From: Thioalkalivibrio sp.
GTDB taxonomy: Bacteria; Pseudomonadota; Gammaproteobacteria; Ectothiorhodospirales; Ectothiorhodospiraceae
Length of the DNA stretch: 8,069 bases
Assembly: GCA_003555285.1 (NCBI GenBank)
Contig: PWGH01000306.1
Location: forward strand, 1-8,069
Direction of reading: 5' to 3'
Part shown: positions 1-8,069 of the stretch, piece by piece
Numbering within the stretch: position 1 is the stretch's first letter
Layout: every line of letters starts with the position of its first letter
Position numbers and translations under genes: made by a program
Notes under the pieces: model-generated
Told to the model about the DNA's origin: nothing
What the model saw: the letters and a program-made list of their open reading frames with translations, nothing else
Database searches by the model: none

Positions 1-1004
<1,004 letters not shown>

Positions 1005-1027
1005 TGTCGCTTTTTTGAGCAGCCAGC

Positions 1028-1032
1028 GGGGA
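1028..1032 (+). promoter_or_regulatory. Ribosome binding site deciding the GTG start at 1039
   Basis: GGGGA lies six bases before GTG at 1039. This favours that start over the other in-frame candidates: TTG at 1033, GTG at 1048, and the far upstream ATG at 910, which would lie inside recQ. Confidence 0.55.
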
Positions 1033-1038
1033 TTGTCG

Positions 1039-1767
1039 GTGACCGAAGTGTCCTTTCTAGATCCATTCCACACGGTGCGCGACGGGGATGTCGTGATTCA
1101 TCCGGAGCAGGCGAGCCGCTTTGCCAAGGAGATCGCCGGCGACTTCAACCCGATCCACAATCCCGACTCCCGCCGCTTCTGCGTTCCCGGGGACCTGCTA
1201 TTTGCCTTGGTGCTCGCGCGTTACGGGGTCAGCGCGCAGATGCACTGTCGCTTCATCGGTATGGTGGGGGCCGAGGTGCCGCTGGTGTTTCCACAGGCGC
1301 CCGGGGCCAGCTTCGCGATCAGCGACCGTGACGGCAAGCGGTATCTGGAGGTGGAACGCGAGGGCCCCATCGTCACCGACCCCTACACCATCGAGGCGCT
1401 GACCCGCAGTTACGTCGCCTTCTCCGGGGAGAATTTTCCGCACGTGCTGGTGCCGCTGATGGAACGTCACCAGGTGATGGTGAACCCGGACCGGCCGCTG
1501 GTGATCTACGAGCGCATGTCGCTGGCGCTGGCGGCCCCGGTCGCGACCATCACGGAGACGGTCCAGCCGCGTTTGCAGGCCGCCGAAATGACGGTGGAGG
1601 GGAAACGCGGCGAGGTGCGTCTAGACTATTCGCTGTGCATCGAGGGCGAGCCCTTCGCGAACGGCAGCAAGCGCTTGGTGCTCAGCGGCTTGCGTCCCTT
1701 TGATCCCGCGGTCGTGCAGCAGTTGGTTGCAACCTATGCCGACTGGAAGGACCACTACCGAGCCTGA
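1039..1767 (+). CDS. DUF3581 family protein, possible MaoC-like hotdog fold
   Basis: This is a 242-residue cytoplasmic protein of a conserved uncharacterised family that I recognise as DUF3581 from its N-terminal signature (EQASRFAKEIAGDFNPIHNPD, residues 23-43, then RRFCVPGDLLFALVLARYG). Function is not established. Seen directly: residues 35-40 read D-F-N-P-I-H, the hydratase-2 motif of MaoC/PhaJ enoyl-CoA hydratases, with Asp35 and His40 spaced as in that catalytic dyad. It is followed by a hydrophobic helix-like stretch (50-63) and a strand-like stretch (68-85), as in a hotdog fold. The second half (about 155-216) again looks strand-rich, so a double hotdog is possible. The frame is open back to 910, but those extra residues overlap recQ and have no family character; GTG 1039 has the better ribosome site and gives the length expected for the family. 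It starts 34 bases after recQ ends. Family call confident; enzyme role is inference. Confidence 0.85.
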   Translation: MTEVSFLDPFHTVRDGDVVIHPEQASRFAKEIAGDFNPIHNPDSRRFCVPGDLLFALVLARYGVSAQMHCRFIGMVGAEVPLVFPQAPGASFAISDRDGKRYLEVEREGPIVTDPYTIEALTRSYVAFSGENFPHVLVPLMERHQVMVNPDRPLVIYERMSLALAAPVATITETVQPRLQAAEMTVEGKRGEVRLDYSLCIEGEPFANGSKRLVLSGLRPFDPAVVQQLVATYADWKDHYRA

Positions 1768-2097
1768 AGGCCGGCTGCGTAGGGTCTGCGCCATCGGCGA
1801 GCGGCGCGTTGTTCGATTGTCGCGTCGATTGCCGTGTGCCGTGGCGCCGCACGCACCGAAATGGTGCTCTCGAAACCCGTGCGCCAGAGCGGTGCCCCGC
1901 ATCGAGGCATGGTGGTGGGCCGCGATCTTTGCCACCCCGTCCATTCGCCACCCGTCCTCCCAACCGGAGCGCAGTGCCGCGCCGGACTAAGGCGCGCGGT
2001 GCCTTGAGCAGCCGCAGGCTGGCCCAAAGGGTGAGCGACGCGAATCCATCCATCGGCGCCGGACTCACGGCTTGGCCCGCAAATTGCTGAATTTGAT

Positions 2098-2135
2098 GAG
2101 GAGCCCGACTGACGAGGAGCCCGACGATCGGGCTC
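2098..2135. repeat. 12-base direct repeat overlapping an 8-bp hairpin
   Basis: GAGGAGCCCGAC occurs exactly at 2098-2109 and again at 2114-2125. The second copy forms a perfect 8-base stem: GAGCCCGA (2117-2124) with TCGGGCTC (2128-2135) around the loop CGA. No T-run follows on either strand, so this is not a standard intrinsic terminator. Its position about 115 bases before the EAL gene would allow a leader or operator role, which is unproven. Confidence 0.5.
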
Positions 2136-2236
2136 GCTCTACAGCGGATGCACGTCCGTGCGGACGCGTAGGCCCGAATGCCGGAGCCGCCGGAGGCTGC
2201 CCGGCGCCATCGGTACATTCATCACTCCGTAGCGTC

Positions 2237-2244
2237 GAGGAAGG
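2237..2244 (+). promoter_or_regulatory. Strong ribosome binding site of the EAL gene
   Basis: GAGGAAGG lies six bases before the ATG at 2251. This fixes the start of the EAL-domain gene. Confidence 0.75.
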
Positions 2245-2250
2245 TCAACC

Positions 2251-3327
2251 ATGCTGGTCGTGCGCCTGTGCGGGGATACCGTGCCCAAGAGCTGGAATCG
2301 CTGGGGTCGACCCTTGAGTCGGGGCTCTCATCGGGTCTGGGCCTTTCCGCTGCCCTCGATGATGGATCTTGCCGATTTGGTCGAGGCGTTGGTCGTGGAG
2401 ACGCCGCCGGAGTTGCTGCCCGGTTGCCTGGCCGTCTGGATTCAGCCGGACTTCGACGGCCGCCTGCCGATCTCGGTGCTGGAGGAACTCGAACCCCTGA
2501 GTGTGCTGCACACCCGCCTGCACGATCCCTGGATCCTCGAGGCCTTGAGCCCGCGGGTGCGTACTCACTTTCAGGCCATCGTCGGGCTTTCGGCCGACGC
2601 CGGTTTGTTCGGCTACCAGATGCGCTGCCAGGTGGAGGATCCGGAGGGCAGGTTGCTGTCGGCGCGCGCGCTCTATCTGCTGGCGCGCCAGGCCCGGCGC
2701 CTGGAGGCCCTGGAACAGGCCTGCCAGATCAACGCGCTGGTGCTGCAGGCGGAGTCCTTGCCGCGGGGGATTCCGGTGTTCATCAGCGCCTTGCCGCAAT
2801 CGCTGCTGCACCAGGATCTGCATCGGCACCCGTGCTATAGCTGCCTGGAACGCCTCGGCCTCGAGCCGGGTGACGTGGTGATCGAGATCACCCAGCGCGG
2901 CCAGTGGGATGACGTCGCCGCCCTGGCGGACAGTTGCGAAACCCTGCGCAGTATGGGATTTCGCATCGGACTGAGCGAGGTGGGCGCGGGTCTCGGCCAG
3001 GCGGGCCTGATGGTCGAACTGGAACCGGACTTCATCCGCTTTGATGTTGGATGGATTCGGGAGGGACAATCGTCCCCCACCGGGGCCTCGCTCATTCGAG
3101 TCCTGGTGGCGACGGTGCGCCACGGGGGCGGCGCCAGCGTGGTCGAGGGGGTCGAGACCCTGGAGGATCTGCAATTGTGCCGCGAATTGGGCATCGATTA
3201 TGTACAGGGCGATCTGATCAGTCTCGGCGCACCCATCCCCTCCGTGCCCAAGGCGTTGCCCAAGGCGTTGCCCAAGGCCGAGCCCGCGACACCCGGGTCC
3301 CCGACCCCCGGGCATGCCATGCGCTGA
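2251..3327 (+). CDS. Degenerate EAL-domain protein (c-di-GMP-related, probably catalytically inactive)
   Basis: A 358-residue protein with no transmembrane segment or signal peptide. Residues 104-325 align with an EAL phosphodiesterase domain, beginning RTHFQAIVGL (usual form HFQPIVDL) and ending YVQGDLIS. Active EAL enzymes hydrolyse cyclic di-GMP with a set of metal-binding and catalytic residues; many are replaced here. The EAL signature becomes GYQM (Glu to Gln123). The conserved Asn is Ser179. The ExTE motif is EITQ (Glu212 kept, second Glu lost). The DDFG motif is S242-E243-V-G. The KxD lysine is Arg263. Glu299 in VEGVET and Gln319 are kept. Loss of so many ligands argues for a non-hydrolysing sensor or protein-binding module, as in YdiV-type proteins. 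Residues 1-103 match no domain I can name, and there is no GGDEF. The tail (330-358) is Pro/Lys/Ala-rich, coded partly by a 12-base tandem repeat. A strong ribosome site sets the start. dacB follows 145 bases downstream on the same strand. Confidence 0.85.
   Translation: MLVVRLCGDTVPKSWNRWGRPLSRGSHRVWAFPLPSMMDLADLVEALVVETPPELLPGCLAVWIQPDFDGRLPISVLEELEPLSVLHTRLHDPWILEALSPRVRTHFQAIVGLSADAGLFGYQMRCQVEDPEGRLLSARALYLLARQARRLEALEQACQINALVLQAESLPRGIPVFISALPQSLLHQDLHRHPCYSCLERLGLEPGDVVIEITQRGQWDDVAALADSCETLRSMGFRIGLSEVGAGLGQAGLMVELEPDFIRFDVGWIREGQSSPTGASLIRVLVATVRHGGGASVVEGVETLEDLQLCRELGIDYVQGDLISLGAPIPSVPKALPKALPKAEPATPGSPTPGHAMR
3247..3282 (+). repeat. 12-base in-frame tandem repeat in the EAL gene tail
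   Basis: CCCAAGGCGTTG is repeated exactly at 3247-3258 and 3259-3270. A third unit at 3271-3282 is identical over its first nine bases. Each unit codes P-K-A-L, the third P-K-A-E. Because the unit is a multiple of three, copy-number change would lengthen or shorten the tail without a frameshift. Confidence 0.9.
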
Positions 3328-3462
3328 AGCGAATACCCCCAGCTGAGAGAATGAAAACGGGATCGCATCCCCTCGGTGCATGGAGCCAGATCCAACGGCG
3401 CGTGCCCGGAACGCCTCTTGCCAGATCGCCTCGGGCCTGCGCACCATAGCCGGATCAAGATC

Positions 3463-3468
3463 AGGGGG
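3463..3468 (+). promoter_or_regulatory. Ribosome binding site deciding the dacB start
   Basis: AGGGGG lies four to five bases before ATG 3473. This favours 3473 over ATG 3482 (too far downstream) and over ATG 3380, which would put about 31 non-signal-like residues before the signal peptide. Confidence 0.5.
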
Positions 3469-3472
3469 CGAG

Positions 3473-4930
3473 ATGCAGGTGATGCGGTGGAACGTGGGTG
3501 CGGGGCTCGTGCTGGTGTTGTGGGTTCTGTCCGCCCTCGGGCCGGTGTCGGCGACTTCGTTCAGTCTGCTGCCGGAATCGCTGCAGACGGCCATCCAGGC
3601 CCAGGGTCTGCCGCCGGAGGCCGTGGGCCTCTGGGTGCAGCGGGTCGGTGATTCGGCTCCGCTGGTGCGGTTGAACCCGGAACAGGCCTTCAATCCCGCG
3701 TCCACGATCAAACTGGCAACCACGCTGGCCGCGCTGACTGAACTCGGGCCCCAGTATGTGTGGAAGACCGAGATTCACGCGACGGGGCCGGTTCGTAACG
3801 AGGTGCTCCAGGGCGATCTGGTGCTTCGCGGCACCGGCGACCCCGGTATGGTCAGCGAAGAGCACTGGCGCATGCTCGGCGCCTTGCGACGTACCGGGTT
3901 GCGCCGGATCCAGGGTGACGTGATCCTGGATGCCAGCCATTTCCTGCTGCCGTTCGAAGATCCCGGTGCCTTCGACGACCAGCCGCTGCGGGCCTACAAC
4001 CAGCCGCCCTACGCCCTGCATGTGAATGCCAATGCGCTGCGTTTTCATGTGCTTCCGGAAGCGGATGGCCGGAAGATCCGGATCGAGGCCGACCCGCCGC
4101 TGCCCGGGCTCGAGATCGTCAACGACCTGCGGGCGATCCAGGGTGGCTGCAACGGCTGGCAGCGCGGCATCCGGTATGCTGTGGATAACGGCGACGCCAC
4201 AGCGCGCCCGCGGATCCTCTTTTCCGGAGCGTATCCGGTCAATTGTGGCGAATACGCGCTGTTGCGCACGGCCATCGACCCGGAGCGCTACGGCGACGCG
4301 CTGTTCCGGATGCACTGGGCGCAATGGGGCGGTGAGCTGACCGGCCAGGTGCGCAACAGTCGAATACCCGTATCGAATGAGGCGCCGCTACTGGTGCACG
4401 AGTCGCGTCCGCTGGCGGATATCATTCGGGTGACCAATAAATGGAGTTCCAACGTGATGGCCCGGCACCTGGCCTTGACCTTGGGTGCGGAACGTCTGGG
4501 GGCGCCGGCGACGGTCGAGAAGTCCCGCCAGGCTCTGTATGAGGTGCTGGCGGAACGGGGGGTCCCGGTCGGCGGGATGGTGATCGACAATGGCTCCGGA
4601 CTGAGCCGGCATGCCCGGGCCACACCGGAACAGCTGGGCCAGATCCTGTTGGCGGGCTGGGACAGCCCCTGGCGCCCGGAATTCATCTCGTCGCTGGCCC
4701 TCTCCGGTCTCGACGGCACGCTGCGTCGGCGTTTCCAGGATGCGCCCGAAACGGGGCGCATGCATTTGAAGACCGGGCATTTGAACCAGGTTTCCGCCGT
4801 CGCCGGCTATGTGCGTAATCGCAGCAATGAAGACATGATGGTGGTGTTGCTGGTCAACCATCCCCGGGCCCATCAAGGGGCCGGTGCCAACCTGCAGGAC
4901 GCCGTGCTGCGCTGGGTGCACGATTTGTAA
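3473..4930 (+). CDS. dacB: D-alanyl-D-alanine carboxypeptidase/endopeptidase (PBP4 type)
   Basis: A periplasmic low-molecular-weight penicillin-binding protein that removes the terminal D-Ala and cleaves D-Ala-meso-DAP cross-bridges in peptidoglycan (peptidase S13). It has 485 residues, close to the 477 of E. coli DacB. The N-terminus is a signal peptide: short basic start (R5), hydrophobic core about 9-21, and likely cleavage after V-S-A at 27. All three active-site motifs are intact: S77-T-I-K80, S325-S-N327 and K433-T-G435. The long insert between the first two (about 100-310) corresponds to the extra domains that distinguish this class from DacA/DacC. It contains two cysteines, C226 and C258, that could form a periplasmic disulphide. 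The frame is open back to 3380, but the ribosome site and signal peptide favour 3473. It shares strand with the EAL gene but may have its own promoter in the 145-base gap, where I see no convincing one. Downstream it converges with a minus-strand gene. Confidence 0.95.
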   Translation: MQVMRWNVGAGLVLVLWVLSALGPVSATSFSLLPESLQTAIQAQGLPPEAVGLWVQRVGDSAPLVRLNPEQAFNPASTIKLATTLAALTELGPQYVWKTEIHATGPVRNEVLQGDLVLRGTGDPGMVSEEHWRMLGALRRTGLRRIQGDVILDASHFLLPFEDPGAFDDQPLRAYNQPPYALHVNANALRFHVLPEADGRKIRIEADPPLPGLEIVNDLRAIQGGCNGWQRGIRYAVDNGDATARPRILFSGAYPVNCGEYALLRTAIDPERYGDALFRMHWAQWGGELTGQVRNSRIPVSNEAPLLVHESRPLADIIRVTNKWSSNVMARHLALTLGAERLGAPATVEKSRQALYEVLAERGVPVGGMVIDNGSGLSRHARATPEQLGQILLAGWDSPWRPEFISSLALSGLDGTLRRRFQDAPETGRMHLKTGHLNQVSAVAGYVRNRSNEDMMVVLLVNHPRAHQGAGANLQDAVLRWVHDL

Positions 4931-4950
4931 GGCCAAAAGCGGCGATGGCA

Positions 4951-4974
4951 GTGGGTCCGCTGCGATTGGCCCAC
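4951..4974 (-). repeat. REP-like palindrome, copy 1 (inverted)
   Basis: On the minus strand this reads GTGGGCC, loop AATCGCAGCG, then GGACCCAC. Seven bases of stem form if one G-T wobble is allowed. Only one loop base differs from copies 2 and 3. It is oriented opposite to copy 2, 32 bases away, so the two form an inverted pair like a BIME. It starts 20 bases after the dacB stop. Confidence 0.75.
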
Positions 4975-5006
4975 GCCACAAGGGACGGCGTCGTGGGTGT
5001 GCGCAG

Positions 5007-5032
5007 GGTGGGTGAAGCGCAGCGCACCCACC
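5007..5032 (+). repeat. REP-like palindrome, copy 2
   Basis: A perfect 8-base stem, GGTGGGTG (5007-5014) with CACCCACC (5025-5032), encloses the 10-base loop AAGCGCAGCG. The stretch at 4993-5004 (GTGGGTGTGCGC) can pair with 5022-5030 as an alternative fold and may be a decayed further copy. Translating through the element gives the GW-KRS-PT peptide also produced by copy 3, so open frames crossing it are artefacts. Confidence 0.85.
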
Positions 5033-5066
5033 ATCCGAGGTTGGGTGCCTCCCCCAAGCCCCGGGG

Positions 5067-5618
5067 CTAATGCCGTTCGAGCTTGCCCAGTTCGCTCAGG
5101 ATCGACAACACCAGGGATTCGCCGAGCGGCCCCATGCCCTTGCACAGCCGATCCGGATCCCGTTCGCCATCCACCAGGCGCTTGGCAATGGCCCCGATAT
5201 GCGCCATGTCGCCGCCCGCGCGCGTCATCTGTTCGGCCATCTGGGACAGCCAGTGCAACGCCTGGTGATCGCCCCGGCTGGCCAGATGAATCATCTGCGC
5301 GAGGCCCGGGGCCGCCTGGCTTGGGTCCGCTGCAGTTTCCCGGTCGGGCAGCGTGGCGGGGTCCTGGATGCCGGCGAGGATCGCGGTCAGGATCACCGCG
5401 TCCTCTTCGTCCAGAGCGTGCAGCAGCGCGCTGTTCCGATCGCCACCGAGAACCCGGCGGATGCGTGCGACCAGATCGGTCCAGCCCGCCTGTTCCGCCT
5501 GAGTGAGTACCGGCTCCAGTTCGGCGCGTGCACCGGGATTCTGGGCGGCCCGAACGACCAGGTGGATCAAGCCGGCATGGGCCATGCGGATTTGTTGATC
5601 GCGGGGGGGTAGGGTCAT
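5067..5618 (-). CDS. Conserved-looking hypothetical protein, all-helical, about 183 residues
   Basis: I do not recognise a named family. The reading starts at ATG (complement of 5616-5618) and ends with TAG (complement of 5067-5069). The protein is soluble and rich in Ala, Leu, Arg, Asp and Glu, with one Cys (159) and no signal peptide or transmembrane segment. It looks almost wholly helical: helices about 5-27, 30-57, 62-84, a loop rich in Pro/Asp (87-103), then helices 104-116, 118-134, 138-149 and 163-182. Repeated LxxxAxxxG-type spacing recalls helical-repeat or adaptor proteins, but that is only an impression. The frame is open upstream to 5942, but that extension overlaps zapG antisense and looks non-coding. 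The ribosome site is weak (AAGG about 13 bases before ATG), so the start is moderately sure; Met12 is an alternative. It is divergent from zapG and convergent with dacB. Confidence 0.7.
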   Translation of the reverse strand: MTLPPRDQQIRMAHAGLIHLVVRAAQNPGARAELEPVLTQAEQAGWTDLVARIRRVLGGDRNSALLHALDEEDAVILTAILAGIQDPATLPDRETAADPSQAAPGLAQMIHLASRGDHQALHWLSQMAEQMTRAGGDMAHIGAIAKRLVDGERDPDRLCKGMGPLGESLVLSILSELGKLERH

Positions 5619-5781
5619 GGCAGCATCGAGGCCTTGGCAGAGACGCGGTTCCGGACGATAACGCAGATTCCCGGATGGGGCGAGGGTCCTGACCCGGGAC
5701 CCGGGCTTAGCGCAGTCGGTGCGTTCGCGTCCGGGGTCGGGCACAATAGAGACTGAAGGCTTGCACTGAGGATGGAACGTA
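5619..5781. promoter_or_regulatory. Divergent spacer between the hypothetical gene and zapG
   Basis: These 163 bases must hold the promoters of two divergent genes unless one is silent. CACAAT at 5742-5747 matches the -10 consensus at 4 of 6 positions and is suitably placed about 35 bases before the zapG start, but no good -35 is visible. A hairpin, GGGTCC (5684-5689) with GGACCC (5697-5702) around a 7-base loop, sits in the middle, overlapping the tandem repeat ACCCGGG (5692-5698 and 5699-5705). This GC-rich palindrome could be an operator; nothing here identifies a regulator. Confidence 0.4.
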
Positions 5782-6207
5782 GTGGAAGAGCAGATGACGA
5801 TGGGGCTCTGGTTGCTTTTGATCGTGCTGGCCGTGGTCCTCGCGGGCCTTCTCGGTTTCTGGATCGGACGTACCACCAGCCACGAGCGGCGCCTGATCCG
5901 CGAGTTGGAGACCGAACTCGATAGCCGGATGCAGGAACTCAACCGCTATCGGACGTCGGTCAATCATCACTTCGACCGCACCGCCACGCTGTTTGCCGGC
6001 ATGGCTGGCGCCTACCGGGATCTGTACCACCATCTCGCCGAAAGCTGTGAGGAGTTGGCCGACAAGCCGACGCGACAGCGCCTGGAAGACCGAGCGGGCC
6101 GATTGCTGGCGAATGTGCCGGTGCGCGAGGACAAGCCTGCGCTCGTCGATTCCGGTCGTGGTCATGCGGAATCGGAGCCGGAACCGCGTCCGCCCCGCCC
6201 CGATTAA
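5782..6207 (+). CDS. zapG: ZapG (YhcB), DUF1043 inner-membrane division/wall-synthesis protein
   Basis: A 141-residue single-pass inner-membrane protein. In E. coli, YhcB/ZapG sits at the membrane and links the divisome with envelope synthesis; its loss alters shape and drug sensitivity. Seen here: a transmembrane helix at about 8-28 (LWLLLIVLAVVLAGLLGFWIG) followed by charged residues, a cytoplasmic coiled coil (about 33-60), and the family signature NRYRTSVNHHFDRTATLFAGMAGAYRDLYHHLAES (54-88), matching E. coli LDEYREELVSHFARSAELLDTMAHDYRQLYQHMAKS. The tail from about 112 is Pro/Glu/Arg-rich and probably disordered, as in the family. Start: GTG 5782 has GAGGA at 5768-5772 nine bases upstream. 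ATG 5794 with GGAAG, or ATG 5800, are also possible and would only shorten the N-terminus by 4-6 residues. The gene is convergent with valS. Confidence 0.9.
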   Translation: MEEQMTMGLWLLLIVLAVVLAGLLGFWIGRTTSHERRLIRELETELDSRMQELNRYRTSVNHHFDRTATLFAGMAGAYRDLYHHLAESCEELADKPTRQRLEDRAGRLLANVPVREDKPALVDSGRGHAESEPEPRPPRPD

Positions 6208-6266
6208 TCCCGGTTCGTCACATTTCCGGTGCCGATGGCGCGGCGTGCGGTGGGTTTGGCGTCGTC

Positions 6267-6278
6267 GGCTGCGCAGCC
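6267..6278. repeat. 12-base perfect palindrome next to a 9-base direct repeat
   Basis: GGCTGCGCAGCC is self-complementary. It is followed by AGCCCCCCG at 6275-6283 and again at 6285-6293. It lies in the zapG-valS convergent gap just before REP-like copy 3 and may be part of that element. No T-run makes it a terminator. Confidence 0.4.
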
Positions 6279-6299
6279 CCCCGAAGCCCCCCGTATCAG

Positions 6300-6325
6300 G
6301 GTGGGCCAAGCGCAGCGGGCCCACC
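6300..6325 (+). repeat. REP-like palindrome, copy 3
   Basis: A perfect 8-base stem, GGTGGGCC (6300-6307) with GGCCCACC (6318-6325), surrounds the loop AAGCGCAGCG, identical to that of copy 2. The stem differs from copy 2 at its inner two pairs and both arms changed together. A run of five A follows on the plus strand, so on the minus strand the T-run precedes the stem rather than following it; this argues against a standard intrinsic terminator for valS. Confidence 0.85.
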
Positions 6326-6354
6326 AAAAAGACTCAGCACTCGGCCCCCACCCC

Positions 6355-8069
<1,715 letters not shown>

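Larger units (their letters stand above)
1768..2250. other. 483-base gap without a credible gene
   Basis: Open frames cross this stretch on both strands (for example minus 2218-1682), but their translations are low-complexity Arg/Ala/Gly/Pro peptides that overlap the DUF3581 gene and resemble no family I know. Visible content: imperfect stem CGCGCC (1978-1983) with GGCGCG (1991-1996) around a 7-base loop; an AT-rich inverted repeat AAATT/AATTT (2081-2085 and 2090-2094); the 12-base direct repeat and hairpin at 2098-2135 listed separately; and CGTCC/GGACG around GTGC (2153-2166). No tRNA-like fold, transposase remnant or clear terminator is visible. The end must hold the leader of the EAL gene. 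TACATT at 2214-2219 is only a weak -10 candidate with no -35 partner. Confidence 0.6.

Noticed and set aside
1682..2218. 178-codon minus-strand frame in the gene-free gap
   Set aside because: It overlaps the 3' end of the DUF3581 gene, has an Arg/Ala/Gly-rich composition, no ribosome site I can see, and no recognisable family.
3351..3449. Small frame (32 codons, MKTGSHPLG...) between the EAL gene and dacB
   Set aside because: It has no clear ribosome site and no recognisable features; too short to support from sequence alone.
2245..3723. 492-codon open frame on the minus strand
   Set aside because: It is antisense to the EAL gene and the 5' part of dacB, both well supported. Its translation is low-complexity Gln/Arg/His/Gly-rich, typical of the shadow of GC-rich genes.
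4997..5506. 169-codon plus-strand frame starting in REP-like copy 2
   Set aside because: It begins within the repeat (the GW-KRS-PT peptide typical of such elements) and runs antisense to the hypothetical gene.
5619..5942. Upstream extension of the hypothetical minus-strand gene to 5942
   Set aside because: It would run antisense through the start of zapG and adds a Ser/Arg/Pro-rich segment unlike the rest of the protein.
6300..6330. REP-like copy 3 plus A-run as an intrinsic terminator
   Set aside because: For valS the T-run comes before the stem, not after it; for zapG the stem is followed by A, not T. Neither strand fits a standard terminator.

Overview
The window is GC-rich chromosomal DNA that looks like a gammaproteobacterium. 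The evidence is a RecQ, ValS, DacB and ZapG (YhcB) set that reads very like the enterobacterial proteins, plus a DUF3581 protein, a family I associate with gammaproteobacteria. The base composition would fit a Chromatiales/Ectothiorhodospiraceae-type organism, but that placement is an inference. The genes are housekeeping or lightly accessory. I see no transposase, phage gene, CRISPR array, toxin-antitoxin pair, tRNA or rRNA.

Layout. On the plus strand come the 3' part of recQ (1-1004), then a DUF3581 gene (GTG start at 1039, end 1767) close enough to be cotranscribed. A 483-base gap with no credible gene follows (1768-2250). Next are an EAL-domain protein with eroded catalytic motifs (2251-3327) and a dacB-type D-Ala-D-Ala carboxypeptidase/endopeptidase with a signal peptide (3473-4930). 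A convergent gap holds two oppositely oriented REP-like palindromes. A minus-strand gene for an unrecognised 183-residue helical protein (5618-5067) is divergent, across a 163-base spacer, from zapG (5782-6207). A second convergent gap with a third REP-like palindrome leads to the 3' two-thirds of valS on the minus strand (6355 to beyond the right edge).

How the genes relate. dacB (peptidoglycan trimming) and zapG (a membrane coiled-coil protein linking division and wall synthesis) both concern the cell envelope but are not in one operon. RecQ and ValS are generic housekeeping functions. The EAL protein is probably a c-di-GMP sensor or protein-interaction module rather than an active phosphodiesterase.

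Most worth a second look: a MaoC-hydratase-like Asp/His motif inside the DUF3581 protein; the degenerate EAL domain with a perfect 12-base tandem repeat coding its tail; the unrecognised gene divergent from zapG; and a REP-like family whose stems co-vary while the loop is constant, found here only in the two convergent gaps. I did not find a convincing new multi-gene system.
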